A program made the translations under genes and the position numbers. This document shows positions 7,766 to 15,879 of a stretch of DNA of 27,898 bases, one piece after another. How positions within the stretch are numbered: position 1 is the first letter of the stretch; each line of letters starts with the position of its first letter. The notes under the pieces were generated by a model. That model was given only the letters and a program-made list of their open reading frames with translations. It was not told the DNA's origin and did not search any database. Origin of the DNA: an uncultured Alistipes sp. (GTDB lineage Bacteria > Bacteroidota > Bacteroidia > Bacteroidales > Rikenellaceae); contig CAAGBI010000005.1 of assembly GCA_900768015.1 (NCBI GenBank), forward strand, positions 1 to 27,898, in the 5' to 3' direction.

Positions 7766-8596
7766 ATGAAGCGATTTTTTAAGAGCGTAGGACTCACTAC
7801 GATGTTCGTATTTGTGTTTGCAGTGTGCATGTTTGCCGTAGGTGCGGTGTTCTCCATTTTTATGCCGAACATCCCTGCAGATGTGAACTTTATGCTCATT
7901 TATTTCTGCTCAATGATTACTATATATGGCGCAACGCTACTCATTGAGCGCATGGCATTTAAGCGTGTGCTGCCTGTATACAATTCACGCCATGGATTTA
8001 ACCCCATATCCCTACTTTTGGGTGTGGTGTTAATCATCTCCATTTCGATTGTTTTACTACCCTTGGAGGGGGTGCTCTCGCCCGATAGTCGAGCCTTTGG
8101 CGATGGCCCATTCACGCTCATCACGGTGGTGCTTCTCGCCCCAATTTTCGAGGAGATGATATTCCGCGCAAGGCTTTACAACATCCTTAGTCGCAACACC
8201 TCGCCCCTTATGTCGGCATCGCTCTCGGCAGTAGCTTTCGGTGCGGTGCACATGGAGCCCATCGTCGTTGCCGAGGCGCTTGTTGTGGGTGTCGTTTTCA
8301 GCTACTACTACCTCTCTAAGCGTTCGATTTTCGCCCCCGTCATCCTACATATATTTAATAACGCGATAGCCTACTCGCTTATCGTGCTATCCTATCGTGG
8401 TGAGTCGTTGCGCGCGATTGTTGGCAGTGGCGAGATGCAGCTTGTTGTATATGTCGTAGCAGCTGCTATTGTTCTGTGTGGCGCTGTGGTTATCCTTCGC
8501 TTCTTTGTTAAGGAGAAGCGCCGCATGCGTGGCGTTGAGTGTCAGGATATGGAGACCCTCGCCGAGCACCACGACCCTGACCAACTTGCAGAGTAG
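7766..8596 (+). CDS. CPBP family intramembrane metalloprotease (CAAX protease/Abi type)
   Basis: 276 residues, mainly hydrophobic with about 7-8 membrane segments. The three family motifs are visible: EEMIFR (129-134), FGAVHM with H162, and HIFNNAIA with H195 and N198/N199. These glutamates and histidines form the active site of type II CAAX endopeptidases, which cleave within or next to the membrane. The C-terminal 30 residues are charged and cytoplasmic. Bacterial members act in peptide processing, self-immunity or surface-protein traits, but the substrate is not known here. It stands alone, divergent from parA and convergent with korB. Confidence 0.92.
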   Translation: MKRFFKSVGLTTMFVFVFAVCMFAVGAVFSIFMPNIPADVNFMLIYFCSMITIYGATLLIERMAFKRVLPVYNSRHGFNPISLLLGVVLIISISIVLLPLEGVLSPDSRAFGDGPFTLITVVLLAPIFEEMIFRARLYNILSRNTSPLMSASLSAVAFGAVHMEPIVVAEALVVGVVFSYYYLSKRSIFAPVILHIFNNAIAYSLIVLSYRGESLRAIVGSGEMQLVVYVVAAAIVLCGAVVILRFFVKEKRRMRGVECQDMETLAEHHDPDQLAE

Positions 8597-8640
8597 TCAT
8601 ATCCGAGACCTCATTGTAGTCTCTTTTGTCCCTTATAAAC

Positions 8641-8683
8641 AAAAAGATAAGACCCACGGAAATCCCGTGGGTCTTATCTTTTT
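8641..8683. terminator. Strong bidirectional terminator
   Basis: A perfect 19-bp stem, left arm 8641-8659 and right arm 8665-8683, with a 5-nt loop. The arms end in A-tracts and T-tracts, so it serves both the CPBP gene (+) and korB (-). Confidence 0.93.
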
Positions 8684-8715
8684 CGATGGCTTGTCCGCCA
8701 CCTCACATATGTCGA

Positions 8716-9747
8716 TTACTTAATCTCCCAAGTCTGGCCTGAGCGAAGAAGGTCATCAACACACTTAATCTTTGCTGCAGCCTTAACCTGCTCAACCTGC
8801 TCTGCAACCTTAACATCGTAAACATTCTCGTCGTCAACATCGCGGATGACACCCACTGCTACGGGGTACTCGGGGTACTTCATAGCTGCAAGCATAGAGT
8901 GGAGAGTGGTGTCAGCACACTTTGCATCGTGTGTCAAAACATCGTCAATAGTGTAGCCGTCCTCACCGATAGTAACGGGCTTGAGGCGCATGTTCTCAAA
9001 TACGAGACCCTTGTTCTTATCCTTGCCGAACAACATCTTCTCGCCGTGTACGAGGTGGATAGTGTGCTCCTCGCGAGTAGCCTTATCACCTGCAAACAAT
9101 GCGTGAGTCTTGTCGTTGAAGATCATACAGTTAACCAACGCCTCGGTAACAGCCATACCCTTGTGCTTAGCAGCTGCCAACAAGCACTCCTTAGTCAACA
9201 TAACCTCCTGGTCGATAGTACGAGCGAAGAATGTACCCTTAGCACCGATAACCAACTCTCCAGGTGTGAAGGGCTTCTCAACAGTACCGAAAGGCGAAGT
9301 CTTAGTAATCTTACCAAGCTTAGTGGTAGGAGAGTACTGACCCTTTGTCAAGCCGTAGATCTCGTTGTTGAACAAGATAACATTGAGGTCGATGTTACGA
9401 CGGATGGCGTGGATGAAGTGGTTACCACCGATAGCCAATGAGTCGCCATCACCTGTACATACCCATACAGAGAGGTCGGGGTTAGCGGTCTTGATACCTG
9501 TTGCGATGGCGTTAGCACGACCGTGGATGGTGTGGAAGCCGAAGGTCTTCATGTAGTAGATGAAGCGTGATGAGCAACCGATACCCGACACGAAAGTAAA
9601 CTTATTGTGGGGCTTGCCGAGCGCATCTGCCACCTCGGGCATTGTGCGCTGCACAGCGTTAAGGATGGCGTGGTCGCCACAACCGGGACACCACTTTACC
9701 TGTTGATCGCTCTTGAAATCAGCGGGTGTATACTTAAATTCTGCCAT
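8716..9747 (-). CDS. korB: 2-oxoacid:ferredoxin oxidoreductase subunit beta
   Basis: 343 residues, the thiamine-diphosphate subunit. It shows KWCPGCGDH (C20, C23) and C58 that can bind a [4Fe-4S] cluster, and the TPP/Mg motif GDGDSLAIGGNHF (99-111) followed by NNEIYGLTKGQYSPTT. The enzyme reversibly decarboxylates 2-oxoglutarate (or another 2-oxoacid) with CoA and ferredoxin in the cytoplasm. This is the anaerobic way to link the TCA branch to ferredoxin. It follows korA by 37 bp. The substrate is inferred from similarity to the KorAB type rather than pyruvate:ferredoxin oxidoreductase, which is a single long chain in this group. Confidence 0.93.
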   Translation of the reverse strand: MAEFKYTPADFKSDQQVKWCPGCGDHAILNAVQRTMPEVADALGKPHNKFTFVSGIGCSSRFIYYMKTFGFHTIHGRANAIATGIKTANPDLSVWVCTGDGDSLAIGGNHFIHAIRRNIDLNVILFNNEIYGLTKGQYSPTTKLGKITKTSPFGTVEKPFTPGELVIGAKGTFFARTIDQEVMLTKECLLAAAKHKGMAVTEALVNCMIFNDKTHALFAGDKATREEHTIHLVHGEKMLFGKDKNKGLVFENMRLKPVTIGEDGYTIDDVLTHDAKCADTTLHSMLAAMKYPEYPVAVGVIRDVDDENVYDVKVAEQVEQVKAAAKIKCVDDLLRSGQTWEIK

Positions 9748-9784
9748 AGTTTTTTCTCGTTTTAAGTTATTTGTGGTGTTACAG

Positions 9785-11632
9785 TTACAACATTGAATTA
9801 ACCTTATCCTTGATCTCGATAACGGTGAATGGCTGACCCTCAGTCTTGCCGTAAGACTCGATCACTACCTCCTGGAACTGCTGACGCAAGTAGTTAGCAA
9901 ACTGACCCTCGTTCAACTCGCATACCACGATGCGCTTGTAGCGCTTCAAGGTCTCGGCTACGCCCTTCTGCAAGGGGTAGATGTAGTTGAAGTGGAGGTG
10001 AGCAACGCTCTTGCCTTCATCCTGAAGCTGCTTAACTGCGCTGTGGAGGTGACCGCGTGTACCGCCCCAACCTACAACGAGTACATCAGCCTCGTTAGCA
10101 CCGAATACCTCCAACTCGGGCAACTCCTCTGCCACGAGCTCCACCTTCTTGCGGCGTGTAGTAACCATCTCCTGGTGGTTCTTAGGATCGTGTGAGATAG
10201 TACCGCGGAGCTTATCCTTCTCCAAGCCACCGATGCGGTGCTCGAGACCCTCCTTACCGGGGAATGCCCAGCCGCGTGCGAGCTTCTCGTTACGCTCATA
10301 GGGCAAGAACTCGCCCTCACCCTCGCCGCGAGGTGCTACGATAGGAGGCACGATAGCGGGATACTCGCTCATTGAAGGAATCTTCCATGGCTCAGAGCCG
10401 TTAGCGATGAAGCCGTCAGTGAGCAACATTACGGGAGTCATGTGCTCCATAGCAATCTTACTTGCCATGAATGCGTAGTGGAAGCAGTCGCTTGGTGAAC
10501 TTGCTGCAACAACTACCATAGGACACTCACCATTACGGCCGTAGAGAGCCTGGTTAAGGTCGCTCTGCTCAGTCTTTGTAGGAAGACCTGTTGAAGGACC
10601 ACCGCGCTGAACATCAACAACAACCAAAGGAAGCTCTGCCATAACTGCAAGACCCATAGCCTCGCTCTTGAGCGAAATACCAGGACCTGAAGTTGTAGTA
10701 ACGGCGAAGTTACCAGCATATGCTGCACCGATAGAGGTACAGATACCTGCGATCTCATCCTCAGCCTGTACGGTCTTAACGCCGAGGTCACGACGCTTAG
10801 CAAGCTCCTCGAGGATTACAGTTGCGGGGGTGATAGGGTATGAGCCGCAGAAGAGGGGAAGACCCGACTTCTCAGAAGCAGCACAGAAGCCCCATGCAGT
10901 AGCTGTGTTACCGTTGATTGAGCGATATACGCCCTTCTCCAACTCAGCGGGAGCTACAGTATAGTTGTTAGCAAACTGGTGTGTGTTAGCTGCATAGTTG
11001 TAACCAGCCTCGATAACCTTCTTGTTAGCCTCAGCAACAGCGGGGTTCTTCTTTGCGAACTTTGAGTCGAGGTAGTTCTTAGCGTAGTCATCGGGACGGT
11101 TGTACATCCAGAATACGATACCGAGGGCAAACATATTCTTGCACTTTACAACAGCCTTGTTGTCCATGCCAGAGTCCTTAAGCGCCTCCTTGGTCATTGT
11201 AGTGATGTCGGGAATAACGACATTGTAGTCCTGGAGGTTGAGCTCGGCGATGGGATCCATGGTCTTGAAGCCCGCCTTTGTGATGTTCTCCTCGGTCATG
11301 GTGTCGCCGTCGATGATAACGGTAGCCGAGGGCTTGAGCCACTTGCGGTTAGCGATGAGTGCTGCGGGGTTCATAGCCACGAGCACATCGCAGTAGTCGC
11401 CTGGGTTATCTACTCGTGAAGAGCCGATGTGCACCTGGAAGCCAGATACACCTGCTACAGTTCCCTGCGGAGCGCGAATCTCAGCGGGGTAGTCTGGGAA
11501 GGTAGAGATACCATTTCCGAGCAGTGCTGAAGTGTCCGAGAAGAGCGTACCGGTGAGCTGCATACCGTCACCTGAGTCACCCGAGAATCGGATAACCACA
11601 TCCTGCAACTGCATAGCGTTTACTTTGTCCAT
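9785..11632 (-). CDS. korA: 2-oxoacid:ferredoxin oxidoreductase subunit alpha (gamma-alpha fusion)
   Basis: 615 residues. The first 190 or so are the gamma-type domain (RFSGDSGDGMQLTG, then PDYPAEIRAPQGTVAGVSGFQV). A linker follows, then the alpha domain from about 230 (GFCAASEKSGLPLFCGSYPITPAT) with ERGV-like core segments and a C-terminal transketolase-like domain (VGWGGTRGHLHSAV). Fusion of gamma and alpha is usual for KorA in Bacteroidota. It is the upstream gene of the pair. No separate delta ferredoxin subunit gene is next to it, so electrons presumably go straight to a soluble ferredoxin. ATG at 11632; a downstream ATG at codon 7 is possible. Confidence 0.94.
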   Translation of the reverse strand: MDKVNAMQLQDVVIRFSGDSGDGMQLTGTLFSDTSALLGNGISTFPDYPAEIRAPQGTVAGVSGFQVHIGSSRVDNPGDYCDVLVAMNPAALIANRKWLKPSATVIIDGDTMTEENITKAGFKTMDPIAELNLQDYNVVIPDITTMTKEALKDSGMDNKAVVKCKNMFALGIVFWMYNRPDDYAKNYLDSKFAKKNPAVAEANKKVIEAGYNYAANTHQFANNYTVAPAELEKGVYRSINGNTATAWGFCAASEKSGLPLFCGSYPITPATVILEELAKRRDLGVKTVQAEDEIAGICTSIGAAYAGNFAVTTTSGPGISLKSEAMGLAVMAELPLVVVDVQRGGPSTGLPTKTEQSDLNQALYGRNGECPMVVVAASSPSDCFHYAFMASKIAMEHMTPVMLLTDGFIANGSEPWKIPSMSEYPAIVPPIVAPRGEGEGEFLPYERNEKLARGWAFPGKEGLEHRIGGLEKDKLRGTISHDPKNHQEMVTTRRKKVELVAEELPELEVFGANEADVLVVGWGGTRGHLHSAVKQLQDEGKSVAHLHFNYIYPLQKGVAETLKRYKRIVVCELNEGQFANYLRQQFQEVVIESYGKTEGQPFTVIEIKDKVNSML

Positions 11633-11725
11633 GTTTAGTAAATTTGTAGTTTTGTATAATTGTTTAATTGTCTTATTTCAAAGGATATATTGTGTGCCCC
11701 TTATAGGGTACACCGTAATTTCATA

Positions 11726-11733
11726 CAAATATA
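11726..11733 (-). promoter_or_regulatory. -7 box of korAB
   Basis: TATATTTG on the minus strand, 93 bp before the korA ATG. A TTG stands 23 bp upstream, slightly further than the usual 19-21, so the -33 assignment is tentative. A long leader is implied. Confidence 0.55.
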
Positions 11734-11884
11734 GTAAAAAATGTGGTACGCTGTATCAAAAAACCGAAATAAATTTCCTAAAACTGCAAAATTCTACTAT
11801 TCGGCTGTAGTTTTTAAGCCAAAGTTCACCATTAGCATTGTAGGTGTCGTGTCGAGAATTGGGACTTGAATTGGACTATAGATG

Positions 11885-11922
11885 AAAAAAGCGAGCATCG
11901 CACTATGTGTGTGACCTCGCTT
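11885..11922 (-). terminator. Terminator of outer-membrane protein gene
   Basis: Arms AAGCGAG (11889-11895) and CTCGCTT (11916-11922) form a 7-bp stem with a long loop. On the minus strand it is followed by TTTTTT. Confidence 0.75.
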
Positions 11923-11952
11923 AATCCCTTAAGATAGGTGTGGTACCTATGC

Positions 11953-12438
11953 TTAGAAGTTGTAGTCTATGCCTACCGATACAATTACTGCGTTGGAGTG
12001 TTTTTGTGGGAGGCGTCCCATCCACTTCGCTTGTGCCGAAAATCCCCACTTACCGCTAAAGTTGTAGCTCGAGCCGATGCCAAGGTTAAGGCCTCCTGCC
12101 CAGCCATCTATCTCACCTTTGTTCTCGCTGATGTCGTGTATGCTGACGCCAACAATAGGGTATAGGTGCCAGTATGTTGCAATCTCGAGTGGTACCTGGA
12201 AGTCGCAATATACATCCACCGAACTCTTCTGCTTGCATATGTAGCTTATACCTGGCTCAATGTTCAACCAGTCGGTGATACCATAGTTGCCATACACGCC
12301 CAATGCGTATGCGTTGGTGCAGAAGTAGTAACCCGTGCGAAATCCAAAGCGGAAGTCGCCCTGCTCTTGTGCCGAGGCGGTGTTTGATGCGGGTATGATT
12401 ACAACAAGTGCAACGAGTATAAGTAGAAGTCGCTTCAT
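11953..12438 (-). CDS. Small outer-membrane beta-barrel protein
   Basis: 161 residues. Residues 1-24 form a signal peptide (MKRLLLILVALVVIIPASNT, ending SAQ). The mature part alternates hydrophobic and polar residues with Gly and aromatics (FRFGFRTGYYF, LGVYGNYGITDWLNIEPGISY, WGFSAQAKWMG), and ends IVSVGIDYNF, with a terminal Phe as expected for a BamA-inserted barrel. The size fits an 8-strand OmpX/OmpW-like or porin-family barrel. Specific role unknown. Single gene with its own promoter and terminator. Confidence 0.8.
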   Translation of the reverse strand: MKRLLLILVALVVIIPASNTASAQEQGDFRFGFRTGYYFCTNAYALGVYGNYGITDWLNIEPGISYICKQKSSVDVYCDFQVPLEIATYWHLYPIVGVSIHDISENKGEIDGWAGGLNLGIGSSYNFSGKWGFSAQAKWMGRLPQKHSNAVIVSVGIDYNF

Positions 12439-12469
12439 AGTCTATATGTGTTTCGGAATAAAACCCTTA

Positions 12470-12501
12470 CAAATATAGGTAAAATATCTTAAAACTCCAA
12501 A
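12470..12501 (-). promoter_or_regulatory. Promoter of outer-membrane protein gene
   Basis: Minus strand TTTG (12498-12501), 20-bp spacer, TATATTTG (12470-12477): full match to the Bacteroidota consensus. Leader about 25-30 nt. Confidence 0.8.
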
Positions 12502-12527
12502 CGCAGCGGTTTGATTGTCGTTAGTGC

Positions 12528-12875
12528 CTATTTGCACTCGTGGTGGTGGCATGCCTCGCCCGAGTCCATAACAAAGCCGAGGAGGTAGCCCTTAACCACT
12601 GCCTCGATGTCGCCCTTGCAGCCGCGGATAACCTTGATGTTGTGGCTCTGGAGCTTGTTCTTTGCACCCTCGCCCATGTTGCCTGCGAGCATCACCTCGA
12701 TGCCCATGGCCTCCATGTCGGCAGCGATGCCCGACTTACAACCACAACCCTCGGGGGAGTCGAGGCGTGAGGTAGAGATAATCTTGCCATCCTTGACCTC
12801 GAAGATGGTGTAGTATGCGCAGTGACCAAAGTGGTCGTCGATATGTCCGTCGCGTGTGGGAACTGCAATCTTCAT
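12528..12875 (-). CDS. NifX/NifB-type dinitrogenase iron-molybdenum cofactor-binding family protein
   Basis: 115 residues from the ATG at 12875; a TTG two codons upstream (12881) is a poorer start. It begins KIAVPTRDGHIDDHFGHCAYYTIFEV, the typical opening of the NifX/NafY-like fold. Cysteines at 19, 44, 46 (GCGC), 86, 109 and 114 plus the His/Cys-rich end (EACHHHECK) suggest metal or Fe-S cluster binding. No nif genes are near, so nitrogen fixation is not implied. Stand-alone members are common in anaerobes and their role is unclear. It lies 148 bp after mdh on the same strand, past an mdh terminator. Confidence 0.88.
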   Translation of the reverse strand: MKIAVPTRDGHIDDHFGHCAYYTIFEVKDGKIISTSRLDSPEGCGCKSGIAADMEAMGIEVMLAGNMGEGAKNKLQSHNIKVIRGCKGDIEAVVKGYLLGFVMDSGEACHHHECK

Positions 12876-12882
12876 AATCAAT

Positions 12883-12914
12883 TAGTAATGAGTAATTAGC
12901 AATTAGTAATGTGC
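12883..12914. repeat. AT-rich short tandem repeat CAATTAGTAATG
   Basis: CAATTAGTAATG occurs twice with a 21-bp period (ATTAGTAATGAG-TAATTAG between). Simple intergenic repeat just upstream of the NifX-family gene. No function seen. Confidence 0.5.
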
Positions 12915-12931
12915 TTGTTGGGGGAGTAAGT

Positions 12932-12963
12932 AGGGAGTTTAAGATTGCCGCCCTAAACTCCCT
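12932..12963. other. Hairpin between mdh and the NifX-family gene
   Basis: AGGGAGTTTA (12932-12941) pairs perfectly with TAAACTCCCT (12954-12963), loop of 12 nt. There is no T-tract on either strand, so it is not an ordinary terminator. It might be a leader or mRNA-processing structure of the NifX-family transcript. Confidence 0.5.
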
Positions 12964-12992
12964 GATTACTAAATCTCCTTATTCATATAATG

Positions 12993-13018
12993 AAAAACGG
13001 AGCTATGCGCTCCGCTTT
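12993..13018 (-). terminator. Terminator of malate dehydrogenase gene
   Basis: Stem CGGAGC (12998-13003) with GCTCCG (13009-13014), followed on the minus strand by TTTTTC, 6 bp after the mdh stop codon. Confidence 0.88.
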
Positions 13019-13023
13019 TCTTA

Positions 13024-14016
13024 TTAGAGGTTGGGGTTGATCTTTGACCACTCCTCGATTGCGGGAACGATGCCGAGTGTTACCAACTCGTCACGCATCT
13101 TGCAGAGGTGTGCGTATGAAGCGTCGAGCTTTGCCAACTCCTCCTCAGTACCAACGGGCATCTTGTATGAGCAGCCGTTCTGGTCGAGAACAGTGTCCAT
13201 AGCCATCATGATGTGGTTGTACTTCTCGTTAGAGACATAAGTACCTGCGGGGAAGCGGAATGCCTCGCCACCCATCACTGAGCGAATCATCTCAACTGAG
13301 AGGTATGAGGGGCTCTGGAATGATGAACGACCGCGGAGCTTGATGATAGCAGCGCCACCCTGTGTTACATCCTTCTTCATCTGCTCCCACTCCTCTGCGG
13401 GGAACTCCTCAGTGCCGATGATGTCAGTGAGCTTGCGGCCAGCAACCTTAACTGAGCTGCCGAATACTGCCATCTGCTCGCCGTGGCCACCGTAAGTTGC
13501 GCAACCCTCGATCTCAGACTGCATAACATTGAACTTCTTAGCCAACGCGTTCTTAAGACGAGTAGTGTCGAGACCTGCAAGTGTAGTAACCTGACCGGGC
13601 TTCAAACCAGAGTAGAGCAAAGTTACGAGACCAGTGAGGTCAGCTGGGTTGAAGATGATAACGACATGCTTAACATCGGGGCAGTAAGTCTTGATGTTCT
13701 TGCCGAGCTGCTCAGCGATCTCGCAGTTACCCTTCAAGAGGTCCTCACGAGTCATGCCCTCCTTACGAGGTGCACCACCAGAAGAGATGATATACTTTGC
13801 ATCCTTGAAAGCCTCAGCAACATCAGTTGTAGCTGTGATGTTTACATTGTCGAAACCGCTCTGGCGCATCTCCTCTGCAACACCCTCGGGTGAGAATACA
13901 TCGTAGAGGCAGATGTTAGATGTGAGGTTCATCATAAGTGCAGACTGCACCATGTTCGAGCCGATCATACCGGCAGCACCGACGATAACGAGCTTGTCGT
14001 TAGTTAGAAATGCCAT
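13024..14016 (-). CDS. mdh: NAD-dependent malate dehydrogenase
   Basis: 330 residues. It interconverts malate and oxaloacetate, the step that feeds the reductive branch to fumarate and succinate in these anaerobes. The Rossmann motif GAAGMIG (13-19) and D39 after the second strand indicate NAD. Catalytic and substrate residues are visible: R84 and R90 in APRKEGMTRED, N123 in FNPADLTG, R153 and H178 in GGHGEQM. Length fits. The R at position 84 and the loop R90 fit malate rather than lactate. Single gene with its own promoter (14112-14143) and terminator, divergent from aroB. Confidence 0.95.
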   Translation of the reverse strand: MAFLTNDKLVIVGAAGMIGSNMVQSALMMNLTSNICLYDVFSPEGVAEEMRQSGFDNVNITATTDVAEAFKDAKYIISSGGAPRKEGMTREDLLKGNCEIAEQLGKNIKTYCPDVKHVVIIFNPADLTGLVTLLYSGLKPGQVTTLAGLDTTRLKNALAKKFNVMQSEIEGCATYGGHGEQMAVFGSSVKVAGRKLTDIIGTEEFPAEEWEQMKKDVTQGGAAIIKLRGRSSFQSPSYLSVEMIRSVMGGEAFRFPAGTYVSNEKYNHIMMAMDTVLDQNGCSYKMPVGTEEELAKLDASYAHLCKMRDELVTLGIVPAIEEWSKINPNL

Positions 14017-14111
14017 AGTTGTAAATGTTTTTTAAGTTGTTATAGTTTGTAAATACTCTCAAATTTTGGTGGATTGTGCCAATACATATATTTATGTACA
14101 CAATCATCACG

Positions 14112-14143
14112 CAAAATTAGGAAACATTCGAGGATATTGCAAA
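14112..14143 (-). promoter_or_regulatory. Promoter of mdh
   Basis: Minus strand TTTG (14140-14143), exactly 20 bp, TAATTTTG (14112-14119). Leader of about 90 nt, rather long. Confidence 0.8.
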
Positions 14144-14203
14144 CTTTTTTGCAAATAAAATTTGTTTTGCGCTCCACGATGACAACATTGTTGATAAAAT
14201 TAT

Positions 14204-14211
14204 TACCTTTG
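14204..14211 (+). promoter_or_regulatory. -7 box of aroB, 8 bp before the start codon
   Basis: TACCTTTG ends at 14211 and the aroB ATG begins at 14220. Since transcription usually starts a few bases after this box, the mRNA would have almost no leader. No clear TTTG at -33. Confidence 0.55.
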
Positions 14212-14219
14212 TACTACTT

Positions 14220-15233
14220 ATGGAGAGAATAATTCAAATCAACCAAGCCTCGACTCTCTATGTGGGTCGTGCCGAGGAGCTCCTCGCGAGGGTGCTCCCC
14301 GAGGGTCGTACCGTCGTGATAACAGATGCAAACATCGACCGCCTCTATCCCAACCTTGTGCGCCGCTTCGACCACATAATCGTGGGTCAGGGTGAAGCGT
14401 GTAAGAGTTTGCAGACCGTAGAGCGTGTCTACCGCGAACTTATGGAGTTGGGTGCCGATCGCTCAACCTTCATCCTCGGTATCGGCGGTGGTATCGTTAC
14501 GGATATCGCGGGCTTCGTTGCTGCGACATATATGCGTGGCGTGGAGTTTGGTTTTGTCTCTACGACGCTGCTCGGCCAGGTTGATGCCTCGATTGGAGGC
14601 AAGAATGGCGTAAATGTTGCAGACTATAAAAATATGGTAGGCACCTTCCGTCAGCCCCGCTTCGTCATTGCCGATGTGGAGATGCTGCGCACACTCCCCA
14701 AGCGAGAGTTGCATGCGGGCATGGCAGAGGTTGTTAAGAGCGCTATTATCGCTGATGCTGCACTCTTTGAGCGTTTGGAGCGCTGCGGCGAGGCTATCTA
14801 CGACTCGGTTGAGGAGTTGCAGGAGGCTATGCTTGGTGCTGTGGCTGTCAAGGCGCGTATCGTTGCCGAAGATGAGCGCGAGGGTGGCGTGCGTCGCCTT
14901 TTGAACCTCGGTCATACGCTCGGCCACGCCATCGAGAAGTGTACGCACGATGTGAACCATGGTGAGGGTGTCGCTATCGGCATGTCACTTGTTGCCCATG
15001 CTGCGGTGCGTCACGGTATGCTTAGTGAGGATGTCGCCCAGCGCATTGATAGGGTGCTTACGCAGCTCGGCCTAAGTTTGGATATGCCTGCGTCAATAAA
15101 TGAAGTGTTGCGTGAGGTGAAGTATGATAAGAAGAAGAATAACAATTCCATACGCTTAATTGTACCAAAGAGTATTGGCGAGTGCGTAGTTGTGGTGTTG
15201 TCGTTCGAGGAGTTGGAACAGATGTTTAAGTAG
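14220..15233 (+). CDS. aroB: 3-dehydroquinate synthase
   Basis: 337 residues. It converts DAHP to 3-dehydroquinate, step 2 of the shikimate pathway, using NAD and a divalent metal. Visible are the NAD motif GIGGGIVTD (87-95), the DASIGGKNGVN segment (122-132), MAEVVKSAIIAD with metal ligand E170, and RRLLNLGHTLGHAIE plus HDVNHGEGVAIGM with the histidine ligands. A little shorter than the E. coli enzyme (about 360) but all core parts are present. The DJ-1 gene starts 7 bp after its stop. Confidence 0.96.
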   Translation: MERIIQINQASTLYVGRAEELLARVLPEGRTVVITDANIDRLYPNLVRRFDHIIVGQGEACKSLQTVERVYRELMELGADRSTFILGIGGGIVTDIAGFVAATYMRGVEFGFVSTTLLGQVDASIGGKNGVNVADYKNMVGTFRQPRFVIADVEMLRTLPKRELHAGMAEVVKSAIIADAALFERLERCGEAIYDSVEELQEAMLGAVAVKARIVAEDEREGGVRRLLNLGHTLGHAIEKCTHDVNHGEGVAIGMSLVAHAAVRHGMLSEDVAQRIDRVLTQLGLSLDMPASINEVLREVKYDKKKNNNSIRLIVPKSIGECVVVVLSFEELEQMFK

Positions 15234-15240
15234 TCTAAAT

Positions 15241-15789
15241 ATGAAACGAGTATATATACTTCTTGCCGATGGCTTCGAGTGCGTTGAGGCCTTGGCACCG
15301 ATAGATGTCATGAATCGCGCGGGCGTGGAGTTGAAGCGCGTCGCAGTGGGTGGTAACTTGAGTGTTACCTCATCGCACGGCTTGGTTGCGTTGAAGTGCG
15401 ATATGTTGATTGAGGATGCCAATTTTGCAGATGGCGAGGCTATCATCTTGCCTGGCGGTAATCCAGGTTACATTAATCTCCGCAACTCGGAGTTGGTGTG
15501 CTCGGCTGTGCGCGACTACTACGAGGATGGGAAGTTGGTTGCTGCGATATGTGGCGCTCCCACGGTGCTGGCTGCTGCAGGTGTTGCGCGCGGTTGCAGT
15601 GTGACCTGCCACACGACAGTTGTCGAGGAGATGGGCGACTATAGCTTTGTTGGCGGCTCGGTGGTTGAGGATGCCAACCTCATTACCGCTGCGGGTGCTG
15701 GCCTTTCGGTGGACTTTGCTTTGGCCATTGCCGAGCGCCTTGTGGATAGCGAAACTCTCTCTCGTGTCCGCCGCGGCATGGAGGTGTAG
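15241..15789 (+). CDS. DJ-1/PfpI family protein (DJ-1 subfamily)
   Basis: 182 residues from ATG 15241. A start at 15190 would overlap aroB and add an unrelated stretch, so I reject it. It has the DJ-1 conserved residues: E16 in GFECVEALAPIDVMNRAG (equivalent of human E18) and nucleophile C104 in AAICGAPTVLAAAG (C106), with H-containing segment TCHTTVVEE. These proteins act as oxidation-sensing or glyoxalase/deglycase enzymes; the exact activity is not certain. Co-transcribed with aroB. Confidence 0.92.
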   Translation: MKRVYILLADGFECVEALAPIDVMNRAGVELKRVAVGGNLSVTSSHGLVALKCDMLIEDANFADGEAIILPGGNPGYINLRNSELVCSAVRDYYEDGKLVAAICGAPTVLAAAGVARGCSVTCHTTVVEEMGDYSFVGGSVVEDANLITAAGAGLSVDFALAIAERLVDSETLSRVRRGMEV

Positions 15790-15808
15790 GCTGATATAAT
15801 GCAATAAA

Positions 15809-15840
15809 ACAAAAGCGGGGTAGTGATACCTCGCTTTTGT
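15809..15840. terminator. Terminator shared by DJ-1 gene and the convergent gene
   Basis: Twelve-bp stem, arms 15809-15820 and 15829-15840, one G-U pair, 8-nt loop. The minus strand continues with TTTTATT; the plus strand ends in TTTTGT. Confidence 0.82.
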
Positions 15841-15879
15841 CTATTATACTACTTATGTCATTTTCAGCCATTTGGCTCT

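Larger units (their letters stand above)
11633..11952. other. Intergenic stretch: korA promoter and OMP terminator
   Basis: 320 bp without a credible gene. It contains the -7 box for korA (11726-11733) and the terminator of the upstream barrel gene. The rest (11740-11880) is AT-rich; I see no RNA gene or repeat. Confidence 0.7.

Noticed and set aside
8899..9441. 180-codon open frame opposite korB
   Set aside because: Antisense shadow of the conserved oxidoreductase gene.
15190..15240. Upstream start for the DJ-1 gene
   Set aside because: It overlaps the end of aroB and adds residues unlike the family; ATG 15241 gives the standard DJ-1 opening.
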